From the NCBI RefSeq assembly GCF_900215625.1, contig NZ_OBEK01000001.1:992001-1056000 (forward strand): a stretch of DNA of 64,000 nt, read 5' to 3'. Of this stretch, positions 9,941-19,640 are shown in pieces. Made by a program: the position numbers and the translations under genes. This DNA is from Terribacillus aidingensis. Its GTDB lineage: Bacteria > Bacillota > Bacilli > Bacillales > Amphibacillaceae. Each line of letters opens with the position of its first letter. The stretch's first letter is position 1. The notes below the pieces were generated by a model, which was not told the origin of the DNA, did not search any database, and worked only from the letters and a program-made list of their open reading frames with translations.

Positions 9941-10402
9941 ATGGCTAAAGGACATGGTAAAGTACTTGCACAGAATAAGAAAGCCAATTTCGATTATGCG
10001 ATTGAAGAAACCCTTGAAGCGGGCATCGTGTTACAAGGAACTGAAATTAAATCAATCCGGGCTGGCCGGGTGAACCTAAAAGATAGCTTCGCGCGAATTG
10101 ACCGCGGAGAAGTGAAAATCATTAACATGCATATTTCGCCTTATGAACAAGGGAATCGGTTTAATCATGATCCGACTCGCACTCGGAAGCTGCTGCTGCA
10201 TCGCAAGCAGATCGACAAATTGATTGGACAAACCCAGCAGCAAGGTTATTCGCTCGTACCAATAAAAATGTACATTAAAGATGGTTTTGCGAAAATTTTG
10301 CTTGGTGTTGGAAAAGGGAAGAAGAAATACGATAAGCGGGATGACTTGAAGAAGAAGCAAATGAAACGTGATGTTGACCGTGCAATGCGGGAACGCGATT
10401 AA
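9941..10402 (+). CDS. smpB: SsrA-binding protein SmpB
   Basis: SmpB binds tmRNA and takes it into stalled ribosomes for trans-translation. The 153-aa product has the OB-fold core with [22 protein letters not shown] and the basic C-terminal tail ([17 protein letters not shown]) that enters the mRNA channel. AGGAGG precedes the ATG. Its partner RNA gene ssrA begins 100 bases downstream from its own promoter. Confidence 0.97.
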   Translation: MAKGHGKVLAQNKKANFDYAIEETLEAGIVLQGTEIKSIRAGRVNLKDSFARIDRGEVKIINMHISPYEQGNRFNHDPTRTRKLLLHRKQIDKLIGQTQQQGYSLVPIKMYIKDGFAKILLGVGKGKKKYDKRDDLKKKQMKRDVDRAMRERD

Positions 10403-10407
10403 TAAGC

Positions 10408-10435
10408 TTGCAATTTCCTGCAAAGATGCTATAAT
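10408..10435 (+). promoter_or_regulatory. SigA promoter of ssrA
   Basis: TTGCAA (10408-10413) and a consensus TATAAT (10430-10435) are spaced by 16 bp and start 6 bases after the smpB stop. The predicted start of transcription near 10442 leaves about 60 nt of precursor before mature tmRNA. Confidence 0.8.
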
Positions 10436-10501
10436 GGAAGTTGTCTGGGATTTGAATAAATCCTAAGTGAACGGGTTACTTCCTGTAGCCCCCATTATCA
10501 T

Positions 10502-10864
10502 GGGGACGTTACGGATTCGACAGGGGTAGGTCGAGCTCAGGCTGCGTGTCGAGGTTACGGCTCGTAAAACGTTACGCCTAAATATAACTGGCAAAACAAA
10601 CAACAACTACTCTCTAGCAGCTGCGTAAGTAGTACTAGAGGATCCTTGCTGCTATCGCCCATGTGGCAGATTTGAGGGTCTCAACTTAAAGTGGGCTACG
10701 CCATTATCCTCGGCTTGCGGATAATCGGAAGAAGACAATCAAGCTAGCCTCGCTGAAAGCCTGTCGTTAGGCCGAAGCGTGCGCGAAATATAATATATCG
10801 ACTACACACGTAGATGCCTGAGTGCCGATATCTCTGGACGTGGGTTCGACTCCCACCGTCTCCA
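10502..10864 (+). ncRNA. ssrA: transfer-messenger RNA (tmRNA)
   Basis: tmRNA rescues ribosomes stalled on broken messages and tags the nascent peptide for proteolysis. The 5' end (GGGGACGTTACGGATTCGAC) and 3' end (GGGTTCGACTCCCACCGTCTCC) form the tRNA-Ala-like domain; GGGGACG at 10502-10508 pairs with CGTCTCC at 10857-10863. The tag frame starts at GGC 10590 and ends with TAA 10626-10628. It encodes GKTNNNYSLAAA after the tRNA-borne alanine. The genome reads A-TCC after the acceptor stem, so the terminal CCA is not encoded and must be added by nucleotidyltransferase. Confidence 0.97.
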
Positions 10865-10890
10865 TCCTTACATATTGGATGGAAAGTAAG

Positions 10891-10928
10891 GCTTTGAAAT
10901 GCTGATTATAGTGTTTCAAAGCTTTTTT
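10891..10928 (+). terminator. terminator of ssrA
   Basis: GCTTTGAAA (10891-10899) pairs with TTTCAAAGC (10914-10922) and is followed by six T residues. It is the first strong hairpin after the tmRNA 3' end. Confidence 0.85.
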
Positions 10929-10990
10929 ATTTCTTTTAAGTCGATTTAAATGTTCGTCTAAAGCAGGACCAAGATAAAGATATATCGTAA

Positions 10991-11758
<768 letters not shown>

Positions 11759-11770
11759 AGTGATATAAGA

Positions 11771-11805
11771 AAAAAGGTGCAGAGCAATCCTCTGCACCTT
11801 TTTTT
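11771..11805 (+). terminator. terminator after map
   Basis: GGTGCAGAG (11776-11784) pairs perfectly with CTCTGCACC (11790-11798) and is followed by seven T residues. The A-run on the other side lets it also serve the convergent small gene, whose stop codon overlaps the T-tract. Confidence 0.9.
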
Positions 11806-11965
11806 ATGCCTTATCCTGTTTCCAAGTTGTTTCCTCGCCTTTTGTCGGGCAAACAGGGAATAATTCATTTGCTTTTATTTCAACTCTTTCGCCTGACTGG
11901 CAAGTATAAACGCCTGTTTGCGGCACACCTTGTCCGGTTCGGTATTCTCGTGTTTCATTACTCAC
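11804..11965 (-). CDS. 53-aa cysteine-containing small protein (YjzC-like)
   Basis: The GTG start at 11963-11965 is preceded by AGGAGGT with good spacing and gives a 53-aa protein. Visible elements are GVPQTGVYTCQSGE (about 13-26), LFPVCP (35-40) and a late Trp (48). The pattern GVY-C...F-P-CP...W resembles small zinc-ribbon-like YjzC-type proteins of Bacillaceae. Only one Cys remains in each half, so metal binding is doubtful. It converges on map and shares its terminator. The gene is supported by its ribosome binding site and composition; function is unknown. Confidence 0.7.
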   Translation of the reverse strand: MSNETREYRTGQGVPQTGVYTCQSGERVEIKANELFPVCPTKGEETTWKQDKA

Positions 11966-12054
11966 CTTGCACACCTCCTGTTTTATATCATATATTTTAA
12001 CCGTTCCCTTTGCCTGTTACTCTGAATTATTATGTGGATATGGAACTTCTCCAA

Positions 12055-12100
12055 AAGAAAAACGCCTTGCTGCACAAATAAGCTAGTGAAACAAGGCGTT
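12055..12100 (-). terminator. terminator of the mnaA operon
   Basis: On the minus strand AACGCCTTG (from 12100) pairs with CAAGGCGTT (to 12061) across a 22-base loop and is followed by a T-rich tract (plus-strand A-run from about 12055). It starts just after the mnaA stop. Confidence 0.75.
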
Positions 12101-12103
12101 ATC

Positions 12104-13216
12104 TTAATTATTTGCTGCTTTATATTCTTTCAGCCACTTCACAATGCGCTCACTCGTTCTGCCGTCGCCATAAGGATTTGCAGCCGCAGCTGCGCGCTGG
12201 TAGTATGATTCAACGGTTAATAAAGTATCTATTGCCTTCATGATTGTTTGTTTTTCTGTACCTGCCAGGATTAGTGTTCCGGCTTCTACACCTTCTGTTC
12301 TTTCTGTGGAAGAACGTGTTACAACAACTGGCACGTCGAAAGCAGGTGCTTCTTCCTGAATGCCCCCTGAGTCGGTAATGACAAGATAGGCGTGACTGTA
12401 CAGGTGCGTGAAGGAGGCATAATCTACTGGGTCAATCATGTGCAGGCGGTTGTGCGCATTTAGAAAGGAGCGTACTTGATTTCTTACATTTGGGTTAGGG
12501 TGTACCGGAAAAATTACTTCTACGTCGTCATAACGGTTGATCATCTCATTTATCGCTTCATAAATATACCGCATGCTTTTCATGTTCTCTCTTCGATGCG
12601 TCGTCAAAAGAATTAGCTTTCGTTCTGCGTTTATCATATGTTCCAGCTCTTTCAGAGGGGAAGGGGCGTGATTTTGTATGTAGAAAAGTGCGTCAATAAC
12701 TGGATTACCCACTACGTGTATGTTGCTTTCGTCAATGTTTTCCTGAAGCAGGTTTTGTTTGTTTTGTTCCGTTGGAGCGAAGTGGACGGCAGCAATTCGG
12801 GTTACAAGCTGCCGATACATCTCTTCGGGAAATGGCGTGTACGGATCATACGTACGCAATCCAGCTTCTATGTGCATAACAGGTATCTGAAGGTGAAAAG
12901 CAGTAAAGGCAGCGGCGAATGTAGTGGCTGTATCACCTACTACAGCTACCATATCCGGCTTTTCAGCCTTTAATATGTCAGCAATGACAGGGATAGCGGC
13001 GGCAATTACTTGTTCCGCGGATTGGTTTGGTTTCATGAGAGATAACTGATAATCTGGCTGAATGGAAAATATATTTAAAACGTCATCCAGCAGCTCGGTA
13101 TGCTGCCCTGTATGGATGACAAGCGGAGTAAAATCTCGTTCTTGTCTGAGTTTGCTAATAATAGGGGCAAGCTTAATTCCTTCTGGACGGGTGCCTAATA
13201 TAAATGCTGCTTTCAT
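12104..13216 (-). CDS. mnaA: UDP-N-acetylglucosamine 2-epimerase (non-hydrolysing)
   Basis: Interconverts UDP-GlcNAc and UDP-ManNAc, the donor used for teichoic acid linkage units and some exopolysaccharides. The 370-aa protein has the family hallmarks GTRPEGIKLAPI near the N-terminus, IHTGQH, HIEAGLRT, TTHRRENM and the C-terminal TDSGGIQEEAP. It follows a glycosyltransferase gene by 14 bases in one operon, which suggests a wall or surface polysaccharide role. Many Bacillaceae carry more than one copy, so whether this one is essential cannot be told here. Confidence 0.94.
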   Translation of the reverse strand: MKAAFILGTRPEGIKLAPIISKLRQERDFTPLVIHTGQHTELLDDVLNIFSIQPDYQLSLMKPNQSAEQVIAAAIPVIADILKAEKPDMVAVVGDTATTFAAAFTAFHLQIPVMHIEAGLRTYDPYTPFPEEMYRQLVTRIAAVHFAPTEQNKQNLLQENIDESNIHVVGNPVIDALFYIQNHAPSPLKELEHMINAERKLILLTTHRRENMKSMRYIYEAINEMINRYDDVEVIFPVHPNPNVRNQVRSFLNAHNRLHMIDPVDYASFTHLYSHAYLVITDSGGIQEEAPAFDVPVVVTRSSTERTEGVEAGTLILAGTEKQTIMKAIDTLLTVESYYQRAAAAANPYGDGRTSERIVKWLKEYKAANN

Positions 13217-13230
13217 ATGCCGCTCCTCAC

Positions 13231-14724
13231 TTACCGAAGATAAATTTTAGTGATAGAATCTCCTTCTGTCTTAAACTCTGGAATGCTTATATTGTCCCAT
13301 GACTGGAGCAGATACTGGACGACAGCTCGAATCTGGCTATTTCTCAAGGTCTTATCGTCATCATCATCGTATACTCTTTCATGGTATAGCGAAGAATTGA
13401 GCCAATGAATCTTAAATGAATCGGCCATGCGGCAGAACATCATATACTCTGCTGCCTCCAGTAATTTTTCCCCATTTATTTCTTCTTGCCATCCGCCTAG
13501 TTTATCTAAAGCTGCTTTGCGGTACATGCGCGGACTAGGGCATTGTACGCCGCTTAGTACGTGATATTTATCGGTATAACTTGGTCCGCTTATGATTTCA
13601 CCTTCCTGCAAACCTGATGATGGGTTATCGTACCAGATCTTTCTGTTGGCATATAGTAAGCCGTAGGATTTATCCAGCCTGCCGAATTCAGCCAGCATTA
13701 TTTCGACAGCCTTTTCATCCAGCCAGTCATCTCCATCTAATTCGAGTACATATTTACCAAGTGCGTATTGTAAACCGACATTTAAAGCCTCGGCTTTTGT
13801 ACCTTTATTTATATGAAGCGGTATGATGCGCGGGTCATTTACACTTGTTATTTTCTGCAGGGTGTTATCTGTGGAGCCAATGTCAACGGCCACGATATGA
13901 AAGTTGGTGTGGGTCTGATTCAATACACTGTTTAAGCATTTGTTAATAGATACACCTTGATTATGTGCGGTAATCAGTATGGTCACATCCGGAATATCTT
14001 TCCGTTTTTTGCGATGATCTAAGCTTGCGTTCATACTTTGCAAATATAATCCTTGGGGACCGGTAATGGTTGTGAGTGATAAAGCGCCATTTACTCTGTA
14101 TTCCATCAGCGGATCGCGTATTAAACTGATTTCACCTTGCTCAAGCAGTCGAATCCAAAACTCGTAATCAGACACAACGCCATAGTCTGGATTATATCCG
14201 CCCGCTTTTTTGTAAGCAGATTGCCGAAATAGAAAAGAAGCGCCGATAAAACAGATAGACATTATCTCTTCTTTATTTCGATTCATCAGCGCTTCCATTG
14301 TCCGCAGCCATTGTTCTGCATCTGCAAAGCGCTCACCTTCCTCATTGATTAGCCAGTAGTAAGAATACAGCAGTACAGTATCATCAGGTGCACGTTTCAT
14401 ATGGTTATAGAGTGTAAGCAGAAACAGCGGGTTTTGCCGATTATCAATTGATATCCATGTAAGATAAGGGCAATCGGTTAAATAAGAGAATCCTTCGTTT
14501 AAAGAATAAGAAATCCCCATGTTTTTCTTCCGATAAATGATCCTGTAAGGTATCGTTAAGCTGCTGGAAGCTTTGTAGACAGCTTCAACAGTATCTTGAT
14601 TGGCACCATCAATAACAATAACTAATTTGAAATCGCGGTAGATTTGTTTTTCCATTGCTTCTATACATTCATAAACGTACGCAGCCTGCTGATTATATAC
14701 GGGTAAGACAACTCCAATAGACAT
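13231..14724 (-). CDS. tandem GT2-family glycosyltransferase
   Basis: A 497-aa cytoplasmic protein with two family 2 GT-A domains. The first (about 1-230) starts with IGVVLPVYNQQAAYV and has LVIVIDGANQD. The second (about 247-480) starts with VTILITAHNQGVSI and has VAVDIGSTDNT and LELDGDDWLDE, the DxD-like metal and nucleotide site. No membrane segment is evident. It is the first gene of the operon with mnaA, with GAGGAGG before its ATG. The likely role is adding sugars to an envelope polymer; donor and acceptor are unknown. Confidence 0.85.
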   Translation of the reverse strand: MSIGVVLPVYNQQAAYVYECIEAMEKQIYRDFKLVIVIDGANQDTVEAVYKASSSLTIPYRIIYRKKNMGISYSLNEGFSYLTDCPYLTWISIDNRQNPLFLLTLYNHMKRAPDDTVLLYSYYWLINEEGERFADAEQWLRTMEALMNRNKEEIMSICFIGASFLFRQSAYKKAGGYNPDYGVVSDYEFWIRLLEQGEISLIRDPLMEYRVNGALSLTTITGPQGLYLQSMNASLDHRKKRKDIPDVTILITAHNQGVSINKCLNSVLNQTHTNFHIVAVDIGSTDNTLQKITSVNDPRIIPLHINKGTKAEALNVGLQYALGKYVLELDGDDWLDEKAVEIMLAEFGRLDKSYGLLYANRKIWYDNPSSGLQEGEIISGPSYTDKYHVLSGVQCPSPRMYRKAALDKLGGWQEEINGEKLLEAAEYMMFCRMADSFKIHWLNSSLYHERVYDDDDDKTLRNSQIRAVVQYLLQSWDNISIPEFKTEGDSITKIYLR

Positions 14725-14957
14725 TTTACTTCCTCCTCACATATGAAAATATGAAGAAAAGCAGCAATTCATACTTTATCGGCTCATAAGTTTCGTCTGT
14801 TAATCAAAAATATTCTTAATATGCTGCCGCCAACGGCTGAAGCGAGCTGTCTGGCTTCCTAAACGAGAGACATCAAGATACAATTGTAATAATCGTTTAT
14901 TTCCGCAGAGAGACGGTGAACCTCTGTATGAGGGAACATAGAATGGAGTGCAAGCGA

Positions 14958-15590
14958 ATGAATCAAACAGTTATAACATTAACGACAGGAGAAAAGATTT
15001 ATACACTCGCATCGGAAGAGCAGATACTGCAGCAAATCACCACTAACCAAGGGCTGATGAACAAAGCTTTTGTGGTGATAGGAGATGTACATATTGCAAC
15101 AGCGCATATAGTAAAAATTGAAGGTCCAAAACAGATACAGGATGAGGATGAATTTGCTGTCCATCTTCCGGAAAAGACCGAACAAGCTGAAGCAATAAAC
15201 GAAACAGCACAAACAGAGAAAAAGGAGGATATTCTAAAGCAAATAGAATTGCTGGAGCAGGAGCTGCGAGAAGCAATGCAAACAAGAGATATCTTTGCTT
15301 TGGATACACTTTTGCACGATGACCTTGTATTTGTTAATCATGAAGGAATCTATATAACGAAAGAGATGGATTTAGAAGCACATCGGTCACTTGCTGTACG
15401 TTTTACCAAAGTTTCTTGTTCTGATCTGCAGATAAAACCAACGAAGGATGGTGCGGTAACCATTTCTAAGATTCGTTTAGAGGGGCAAGAAGGAGAAGCG
15501 AAAATCGAAGGTGATTTCATTTATACACGTGTGTGGCAGCTGGTAGGTGAAGAATATCAAGTTATCGCTGGTCATTGTACAAAGCTTTAA
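14958..15590 (+). CDS. NTF2-like (DUF4440) domain protein with unknown N-terminal domain
   Basis: A 210-aa protein in two parts. Residues about 1-65 (MNQTVITLTTGEKIYTL...) look like a small beta-rich domain I do not recognise, followed by an acidic, Glu-rich linker. Residues about 90-210 match the SnoaL/NTF2-like DUF4440 pattern: a helix (LEQELREAMQTRDIFALD), LHDDLVFVNHEG, and C-terminal strands ending in RVWQLVGEEYQVIAGH. DUF4440 folds often bind small ligands. The start is uncertain: ATG 14943 has GAGGG 8 bases upstream and ATG 14958 has GGAG 9 bases upstream. Confidence 0.65.
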   Translation: MNQTVITLTTGEKIYTLASEEQILQQITTNQGLMNKAFVVIGDVHIATAHIVKIEGPKQIQDEDEFAVHLPEKTEQAEAINETAQTEKKEDILKQIELLEQELREAMQTRDIFALDTLLHDDLVFVNHEGIYITKEMDLEAHRSLAVRFTKVSCSDLQIKPTKDGAVTISKIRLEGQEGEAKIEGDFIYTRVWQLVGEEYQVIAGHCTKL

Positions 15591-15743
15591 ATTATATCCA
15601 TTGCTGCGAGCAATGCATAAACTATAGGTGTCTGGCCTAACGGGTAAATAAGAGCATTGTCACGTATGTGAAATGTGGTATACAATAAAAGTTAGGGCAC
15701 GCTGATATAGAAGCGGCTTAATACAGTTATGAGGGATTAAACG

Positions 15744-16667
15744 ATGAATGTAATGACATTGGAAAAAGACATAAAGCAATTTGTAGAAGCGAAAGATGTT
15801 TTGGTTGGAGCCCCGCTTGCTGATTACACATACACCAAGGTTGGCGGTAAGGCGGATGTGCTAGTATTTCCAAAAAGCTACTCCGAGATAGAAAAAGTGG
15901 TTGCTTATACAAAAGAGCACAACATACCATTAACGATTCTTGGAAACGCCTCAAATGTTATCATTCAAGATGGCGGATTGCGCGGAGTGGTCTTGATCTT
16001 AACAGGATTAGATGAAGTGAAAGTGGAGGGAAACCGGATAACAGCACAGTCCGGTGCAGCTATTATTGACGTTAGCAGAACTGCTCATGATGCCAGTTTG
16101 ACTGGTTTAGAGTTTGCTTGCGGTATTCCAGGTTCCGTAGGCGGAGCATTGTACATGAATGCGGGTGCTTACGGCGGGGAAGTGAAAGATGTGCTGGAGC
16201 AAGTGGTCGTTATTACGGATGCAGGAGACCGAAAGGTGATGACGCGCGACGAATTGGAGCTCAGCTACCGTACAAGTATCTTGCAGAAAAATAACTTTAT
16301 CGCTGTCGAAGCAACCTTCTTATTAGCAGAAGGGGAGCAAACGGCAATTAAGGCTAAGATGGATGAGCTAACGTATTTGCGCGAATCCAAGCAGCCGCTT
16401 GAATATCCTTCTTGCGGCAGTGTCTTCCAGCGCCCTCCGGGACATTTTGCCGGAAAATTGATTATGGATGCAGACCTGCAATTGACGCGTATTGGCGGAG
16501 TAGAAGTATCAGGGAAGCATGCTGGCTTTATGGTGAATGTAGACAACGGAACTGCAACAGATTATATTAATTTGATTGGCCATGTACAAAAGACAGTAAA
16601 AGAAAAGTTCGGTGTTAGTTTGCAGCGTGAAGTGCGAATCATTGGCGATGCACCAGGACATGAATAA
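15744..16667 (+). CDS. murB: UDP-N-acetylenolpyruvoylglucosamine reductase
   Basis: MurB reduces enolpyruvyl-UDP-GlcNAc to UDP-MurNAc with FAD and NADPH, an essential step of peptidoglycan synthesis. The 307-aa protein has the FAD-binding region ([44 protein letters not shown]) and the type II C-terminal domain. The proton-donor Ser is in [11 protein letters not shown]. It is a single-gene unit here rather than in a division/wall cluster. Some bacilli have two murB genes, so a paralogue elsewhere is possible. Confidence 0.96.
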   Translation: MNVMTLEKDIKQFVEAKDVLVGAPLADYTYTKVGGKADVLVFPKSYSEIEKVVAYTKEHNIPLTILGNASNVIIQDGGLRGVVLILTGLDEVKVEGNRITAQSGAAIIDVSRTAHDASLTGLEFACGIPGSVGGALYMNAGAYGGEVKDVLEQVVVITDAGDRKVMTRDELELSYRTSILQKNNFIAVEATFLLAEGEQTAIKAKMDELTYLRESKQPLEYPSCGSVFQRPPGHFAGKLIMDADLQLTRIGGVEVSGKHAGFMVNVDNGTATDYINLIGHVQKTVKEKFGVSLQREVRIIGDAPGHE

Positions 16668-16669
16668 TA

Positions 16670-16712
16670 AAAGAGAAGCTCATGGATTTCATTCGGTGAG
16701 CTTCTCTTTTTA
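16670..16712. terminator. bidirectional terminator murB / antiporter
   Basis: AGAGAAGCTC (from 16672) pairs with GAGCTTCTCT (to about 16707) around a 16-base loop, with a T-run after it and an A-run before it. It lies between convergent genes. Confidence 0.85.
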
Positions 16713-16713
16713 A

Positions 16714-17682
16714 TTAACCTGCAAGAATTAGATATCCAATTGTCCCCATGTAACAGATCACGACCAGCAAGCTAGGCAGAGAATAGGTAAGGGTAGATCG
16801 AGAACGTTTGCGCATAAGAATTAACATGGCGATAGCGGTCAGAACAAAGCCAATGACGGCAATCAGCATGACGTTGTTGCTGGTGTCCTGCCAAACGCTC
16901 CCTTCTGTATACACAATATCAGCTAATGCAATGACCGCAATATTGAATAAGTTGCTGCCAAAGATTGTTCCGACAGCGAGATTGCTGTTTCCCAGCTTTA
17001 GTGCAGTATACACGCTTACGGCATCTGGAAGAGAGGTCGCAGCAGCGATTAAGATACTTCCGACAATAGTAGCGCTAATACCAGTAGAGGCGGCTAAGGC
17101 ATCACCAGAGATAGTTAAGACACTGCCGACAATGAGAATCATGACAGCGAATAAAAAGAAACGGAACTTTGCTTGAGAAAGTGATTCTTCTTTTTCTTGT
17201 GCTTCATTTGGTTCATTATCTATGTTTTTCTTTGATGTAATATACATACCAACAACGTAAATGATAACAATGATAAAGCTAGGTATACTGACGTTAAATA
17301 AGGTATAGCTGTGGGTGACAGCTAATGCAGCAATGGCAGCGATACAAAGTGTTAGGGCAATCGTACCTGTATAAAGATGCTGTTTGCTTACTTGCAAAAA
17401 TAACCGTTTGCTGCGAAAATGCAGATCGAATAGAAACAAAACAAATAAGTTAAATAATAAACTGCCGAGTCCGTTTCCGACAGCAATATCCGGGCTATTA
17501 ATAAGACCTGCGCTTAATGTTGCAGTTAATTCTGGTAAGGAAGTACCAACTGCGAGCAGTACAGAACCAGTTAAAAAACCATTCATTTTGGATTTTCGGC
17601 TGATTGTATCGGCGTGATTGGATAGATGGATTGCAGCGTATACAGATAGTGCTGCAGCTATAATGAAAATTGCAGCTAGCAA
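16714..17682 (-). CDS. sodium/calcium exchanger family (CaCA) cation antiporter
   Basis: A membrane antiporter of the CaCA superfamily, likely exchanging Ca2+ for Na+ or H+. The 322-aa product has about ten membrane segments. The two inverted alpha repeats are diagnostic: AVGTSLPELTATLSAG (about 43-58) and AAATSLPDAVSVYTA in the second half. The start is odd. The first canonical codon in frame is TTG at 17680-17682 with no ribosome binding site. An in-frame ATT four codons upstream (17692-17694) lies 7 bases after GGAAG. Family identity is firm; the true N-terminus is not. Confidence 0.88.
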   Translation of the reverse strand: MLAAIFIIAAALSVYAAIHLSNHADTISRKSKMNGFLTGSVLLAVGTSLPELTATLSAGLINSPDIAVGNGLGSLLFNLFVLFLFDLHFRSKRLFLQVSKQHLYTGTIALTLCIAAIAALAVTHSYTLFNVSIPSFIIVIIYVVGMYITSKKNIDNEPNEAQEKEESLSQAKFRFFLFAVMILIVGSVLTISGDALAASTGISATIVGSILIAAATSLPDAVSVYTALKLGNSNLAVGTIFGSNLFNIAVIALADIVYTEGSVWQDTSNNVMLIAVIGFVLTAIAMLILMRKRSRSTLTYSLPSLLVVICYMGTIGYLILAG

Positions 17683-17780
17683 TAGAGGTGAAATAGGTCA
17701 TCTTCCTTTCTGCTAAAAAAGCATTCCACTTCTACTACCCTTAAAAGATGAACTATTAACAATTTTTTTGGTTTTTTCAT

Positions 17781-17815
17781 AAAAAAGAGGCCAGGACAAT
17801 ATGTCCTGACCTTCT
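17781..17815 (-). terminator. terminator of katA
   Basis: On the minus strand GGTCAGGACA pairs with TGTCCTGGCC (one mismatch) and is followed by CTCTTTTTTAT. It begins directly after the katA stop. Confidence 0.85.
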
Positions 17816-17816
17816 T

Positions 17817-19274
17817 TCAATTAGCAGTTACAGTCGGGATGCTGATACCAAGACCATCAGCGACGCGCTGTCCCCATTCTTTGTCCGCTTTGTAGATATG
17901 ACCTACTTCGCGTTCAAGGATTTCTTTTCTTGTTACAGGTTTCATTGCATCAACGAAGTTTTGTACAAGACGTGTTTTTTCATCTTCTGTCATAAGACGG
18001 TACAAATCTCCTGGCTGTGTGTAATGGTCGTTTTCATCATAGCCAACACTATCTGCTTCTCCAGAAACTTCAAATGGTGCAATTTTACTTGATGGATCTT
18101 CTTTAGGGCCGTTCAAGCTGTTCGGCTCATAATAAACCCCGCTGCCGCCATTGTTATCAAAACGCATTTGACCATCGCGCTGGTAGTTGTTTACTTCATT
18201 ACGCGCACGGTTGATTGGAAGTGCTTGGTGGTTAGCGCCTACACGATAACGATGAGCGTCATGATAAGCGAACAAACGTCCTTGCAGCATTTTATCTGGT
18301 GATACATCAATACCAGGTACAAGTGTTCCCGGAGAGAATGTAGCTTGTTCTACTTCTGCAAAGTAATTCTCTGGGTTGCGGTTCAATACCATACGGCCAA
18401 CTTCTATTAGCGGATAATCTTTTTGCGACCATACTTTTGTTACGTCGAATGGATCGAAGCGATATGTATTCGCATCTTCCAACGGCATGATTTGAACGTA
18501 TAGTTTCCACTCAGGGAAATCACCATTCTCAATTGCATTGAAAAGATCTTCTGTATGGTAGTCAGGATGCTCACCGGCAATTTTCGCAGCAACAGCAGGA
18601 TCCATGTTTTTTACGCCTTGCTGTGTTTTGAAGTGATACTTCACCCAGTAACCTTCGCCTTTTTCGTTAACCCATTTGAATGTATGAGAACCGAAACCGT
18701 GCATATTACGCAATGTTGCCGGAATACCGCGGTCAGACATAAGAATTGTTACCTGGTGCAAGCTTTCAGGAGAAAGAGACCAGAAATCCCATACCGCATC
18801 CGGATTTTTCAAGTGCGTTTGCGGATGTCTTTTTTGTGTATGAATGAAGTCAGGGAACTTGATTGCATCGCGGATAAAGAATACAGGTGTATTGTTCCCA
18901 ACTAGATCATAGTTTCCTTCTTCTGTGTAGAATTTAACAGCGAAACCGCGCGGGTCACGAACTGTATCAGCAGAACCTAGTTCACCAGCTACTGTAGAGA
19001 AGCGAATGAACATATCTGTTTTCTTCCCAACTTCAGAAAGAAAAGCTGCTTTTGTATATTTAGAAACATCGTTAGTGACTTCGAAATAACCGTGTGCGCC
19101 AGCACCTTTTGCGTGTACCACACGTTCCGGAACACGTTCCCGGTTAAAGTGTGCCAGTTTTTCAAGTAGGTGTACGTCTTGGATCAGTGTCGGTCCGCGA
19201 GATCCAGCGGTTAATGAATTCTGGTTATCTCCAACTGGAGCTCCCCAGCTAGTAGTTAATCTTTTGTCTGTCAA
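17817..19274 (-). CDS. katA: haem catalase (KatA type)
   Basis: Breaks down hydrogen peroxide. The 485-aa, small-subunit clade product has the distal catalytic His54 in [16 protein letters not shown], the catalytic Asn in [12 protein letters not shown], and the proximal haem-ligating Tyr in [15 protein letters not shown] (about residue 337). A perfect Per box lies 79-93 bases upstream of the start, so peroxide induction through PerR is expected. GAGGTGA precedes the ATG. Single-gene unit. Confidence 0.97.
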   Translation of the reverse strand: MTDKRLTTSWGAPVGDNQNSLTAGSRGPTLIQDVHLLEKLAHFNRERVPERVVHAKGAGAHGYFEVTNDVSKYTKAAFLSEVGKKTDMFIRFSTVAGELGSADTVRDPRGFAVKFYTEEGNYDLVGNNTPVFFIRDAIKFPDFIHTQKRHPQTHLKNPDAVWDFWSLSPESLHQVTILMSDRGIPATLRNMHGFGSHTFKWVNEKGEGYWVKYHFKTQQGVKNMDPAVAAKIAGEHPDYHTEDLFNAIENGDFPEWKLYVQIMPLEDANTYRFDPFDVTKVWSQKDYPLIEVGRMVLNRNPENYFAEVEQATFSPGTLVPGIDVSPDKMLQGRLFAYHDAHRYRVGANHQALPINRARNEVNNYQRDGQMRFDNNGGSGVYYEPNSLNGPKEDPSSKIAPFEVSGEADSVGYDENDHYTQPGDLYRLMTEDEKTRLVQNFVDAMKPVTRKEILEREVGHIYKADKEWGQRVADGLGISIPTVTAN

Positions 19275-19316
19275 GAAAAATCACCTCAGAAATTAAGTAG
19301 TTTGTGAATCTATTTT

Positions 19317-19345
19317 TATAATAACATCTTTTTATTAGAAATCAA
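19317..19345 (-). promoter_or_regulatory. probable katA promoter
   Basis: On the minus strand TTGATT (19340-19345) and TATTAT (19318-19323) are spaced by 16 bp, about 45 bp from the start codon. It lies just downstream of the Per box. Confidence 0.55.
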
Positions 19346-19352
19346 TACTTAA

Positions 19353-19367
19353 TTATAATAATTATAA
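19353..19367. promoter_or_regulatory. Per box upstream of katA
   Basis: TTATAATAATTATAA is an exact match to the PerR consensus TTATAATNATTATAA and is a perfect palindrome. Its position just upstream of the -35 element fits repression of katA by PerR, relieved by peroxide. Confidence 0.88.
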
Positions 19368-19389
19368 ACTTGTTAATATTATTGATTAA

Positions 19390-19425
19390 AAAAGGGCAAG
19401 ACAGCTATTCGCCATCTTGCCCTCG
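19390..19425 (-). terminator. terminator of the 24-aa peptide gene
   Basis: On the minus strand AGGGCAAGATGG...CTGTCTTGCCCT forms a hairpin followed by TTTTTTAATC. It lies 30-65 bases after the stop of the 24-codon ORF and before the katA Per box, so the peptide gene is a separate unit. Confidence 0.8.
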
Positions 19426-19454
19426 TTCCTATATGATATCGTTTACATATTAGT

Positions 19455-19529
19455 TTATAAAGAAGCTGCCCAAGTAAGCAGAGCGCACCCAAGTATGCTG
19501 CCGCTAATCATCAAGTTTGTTTTCCACAT
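19455..19529 (-). CDS. 24-aa hydrophobic peptide (probable small membrane protein)
   Basis: ATG at 19527-19529 is preceded by AAAGGAGGGG with 6-7 bases spacing. The frame encodes MWKTNLMISGSILGCALLTW plus AASL, then TAA. Residues 6-23 form one hydrophobic segment long enough to span a membrane, after a Trp-Lys start. A near-consensus promoter lies 25 bases upstream of the start and a rho-independent terminator downstream. Together these make a complete transcription unit, which argues for a real gene. I do not recognise a family. It lies directly upstream of katA but is separated from it by the terminator. Confidence 0.68.
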   Translation of the reverse strand: MWKTNLMISGSILGCALLTWAASL

Positions 19530-19553
19530 TGGTACCCCTCCTTTGATATATTT

Positions 19554-19582
19554 ATTTTAACAAAAGTTGAAAAGGCTTTCAA
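19554..19582 (-). promoter_or_regulatory. SigA promoter of the 24-aa peptide gene
   Basis: On the minus strand TTGAAA (19577-19582) and TAAAAT (19554-19559) are spaced by 17 bp. Transcription should start near 19547, leaving an 18-nt leader that contains the ribosome binding site. Confidence 0.75.
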
Positions 19583-19640
19583 TATTAAAATAACAAAATT
19601 AATTAAAAAAGGCAGGTGAGGTTTGTTTTTAACAAATGTC

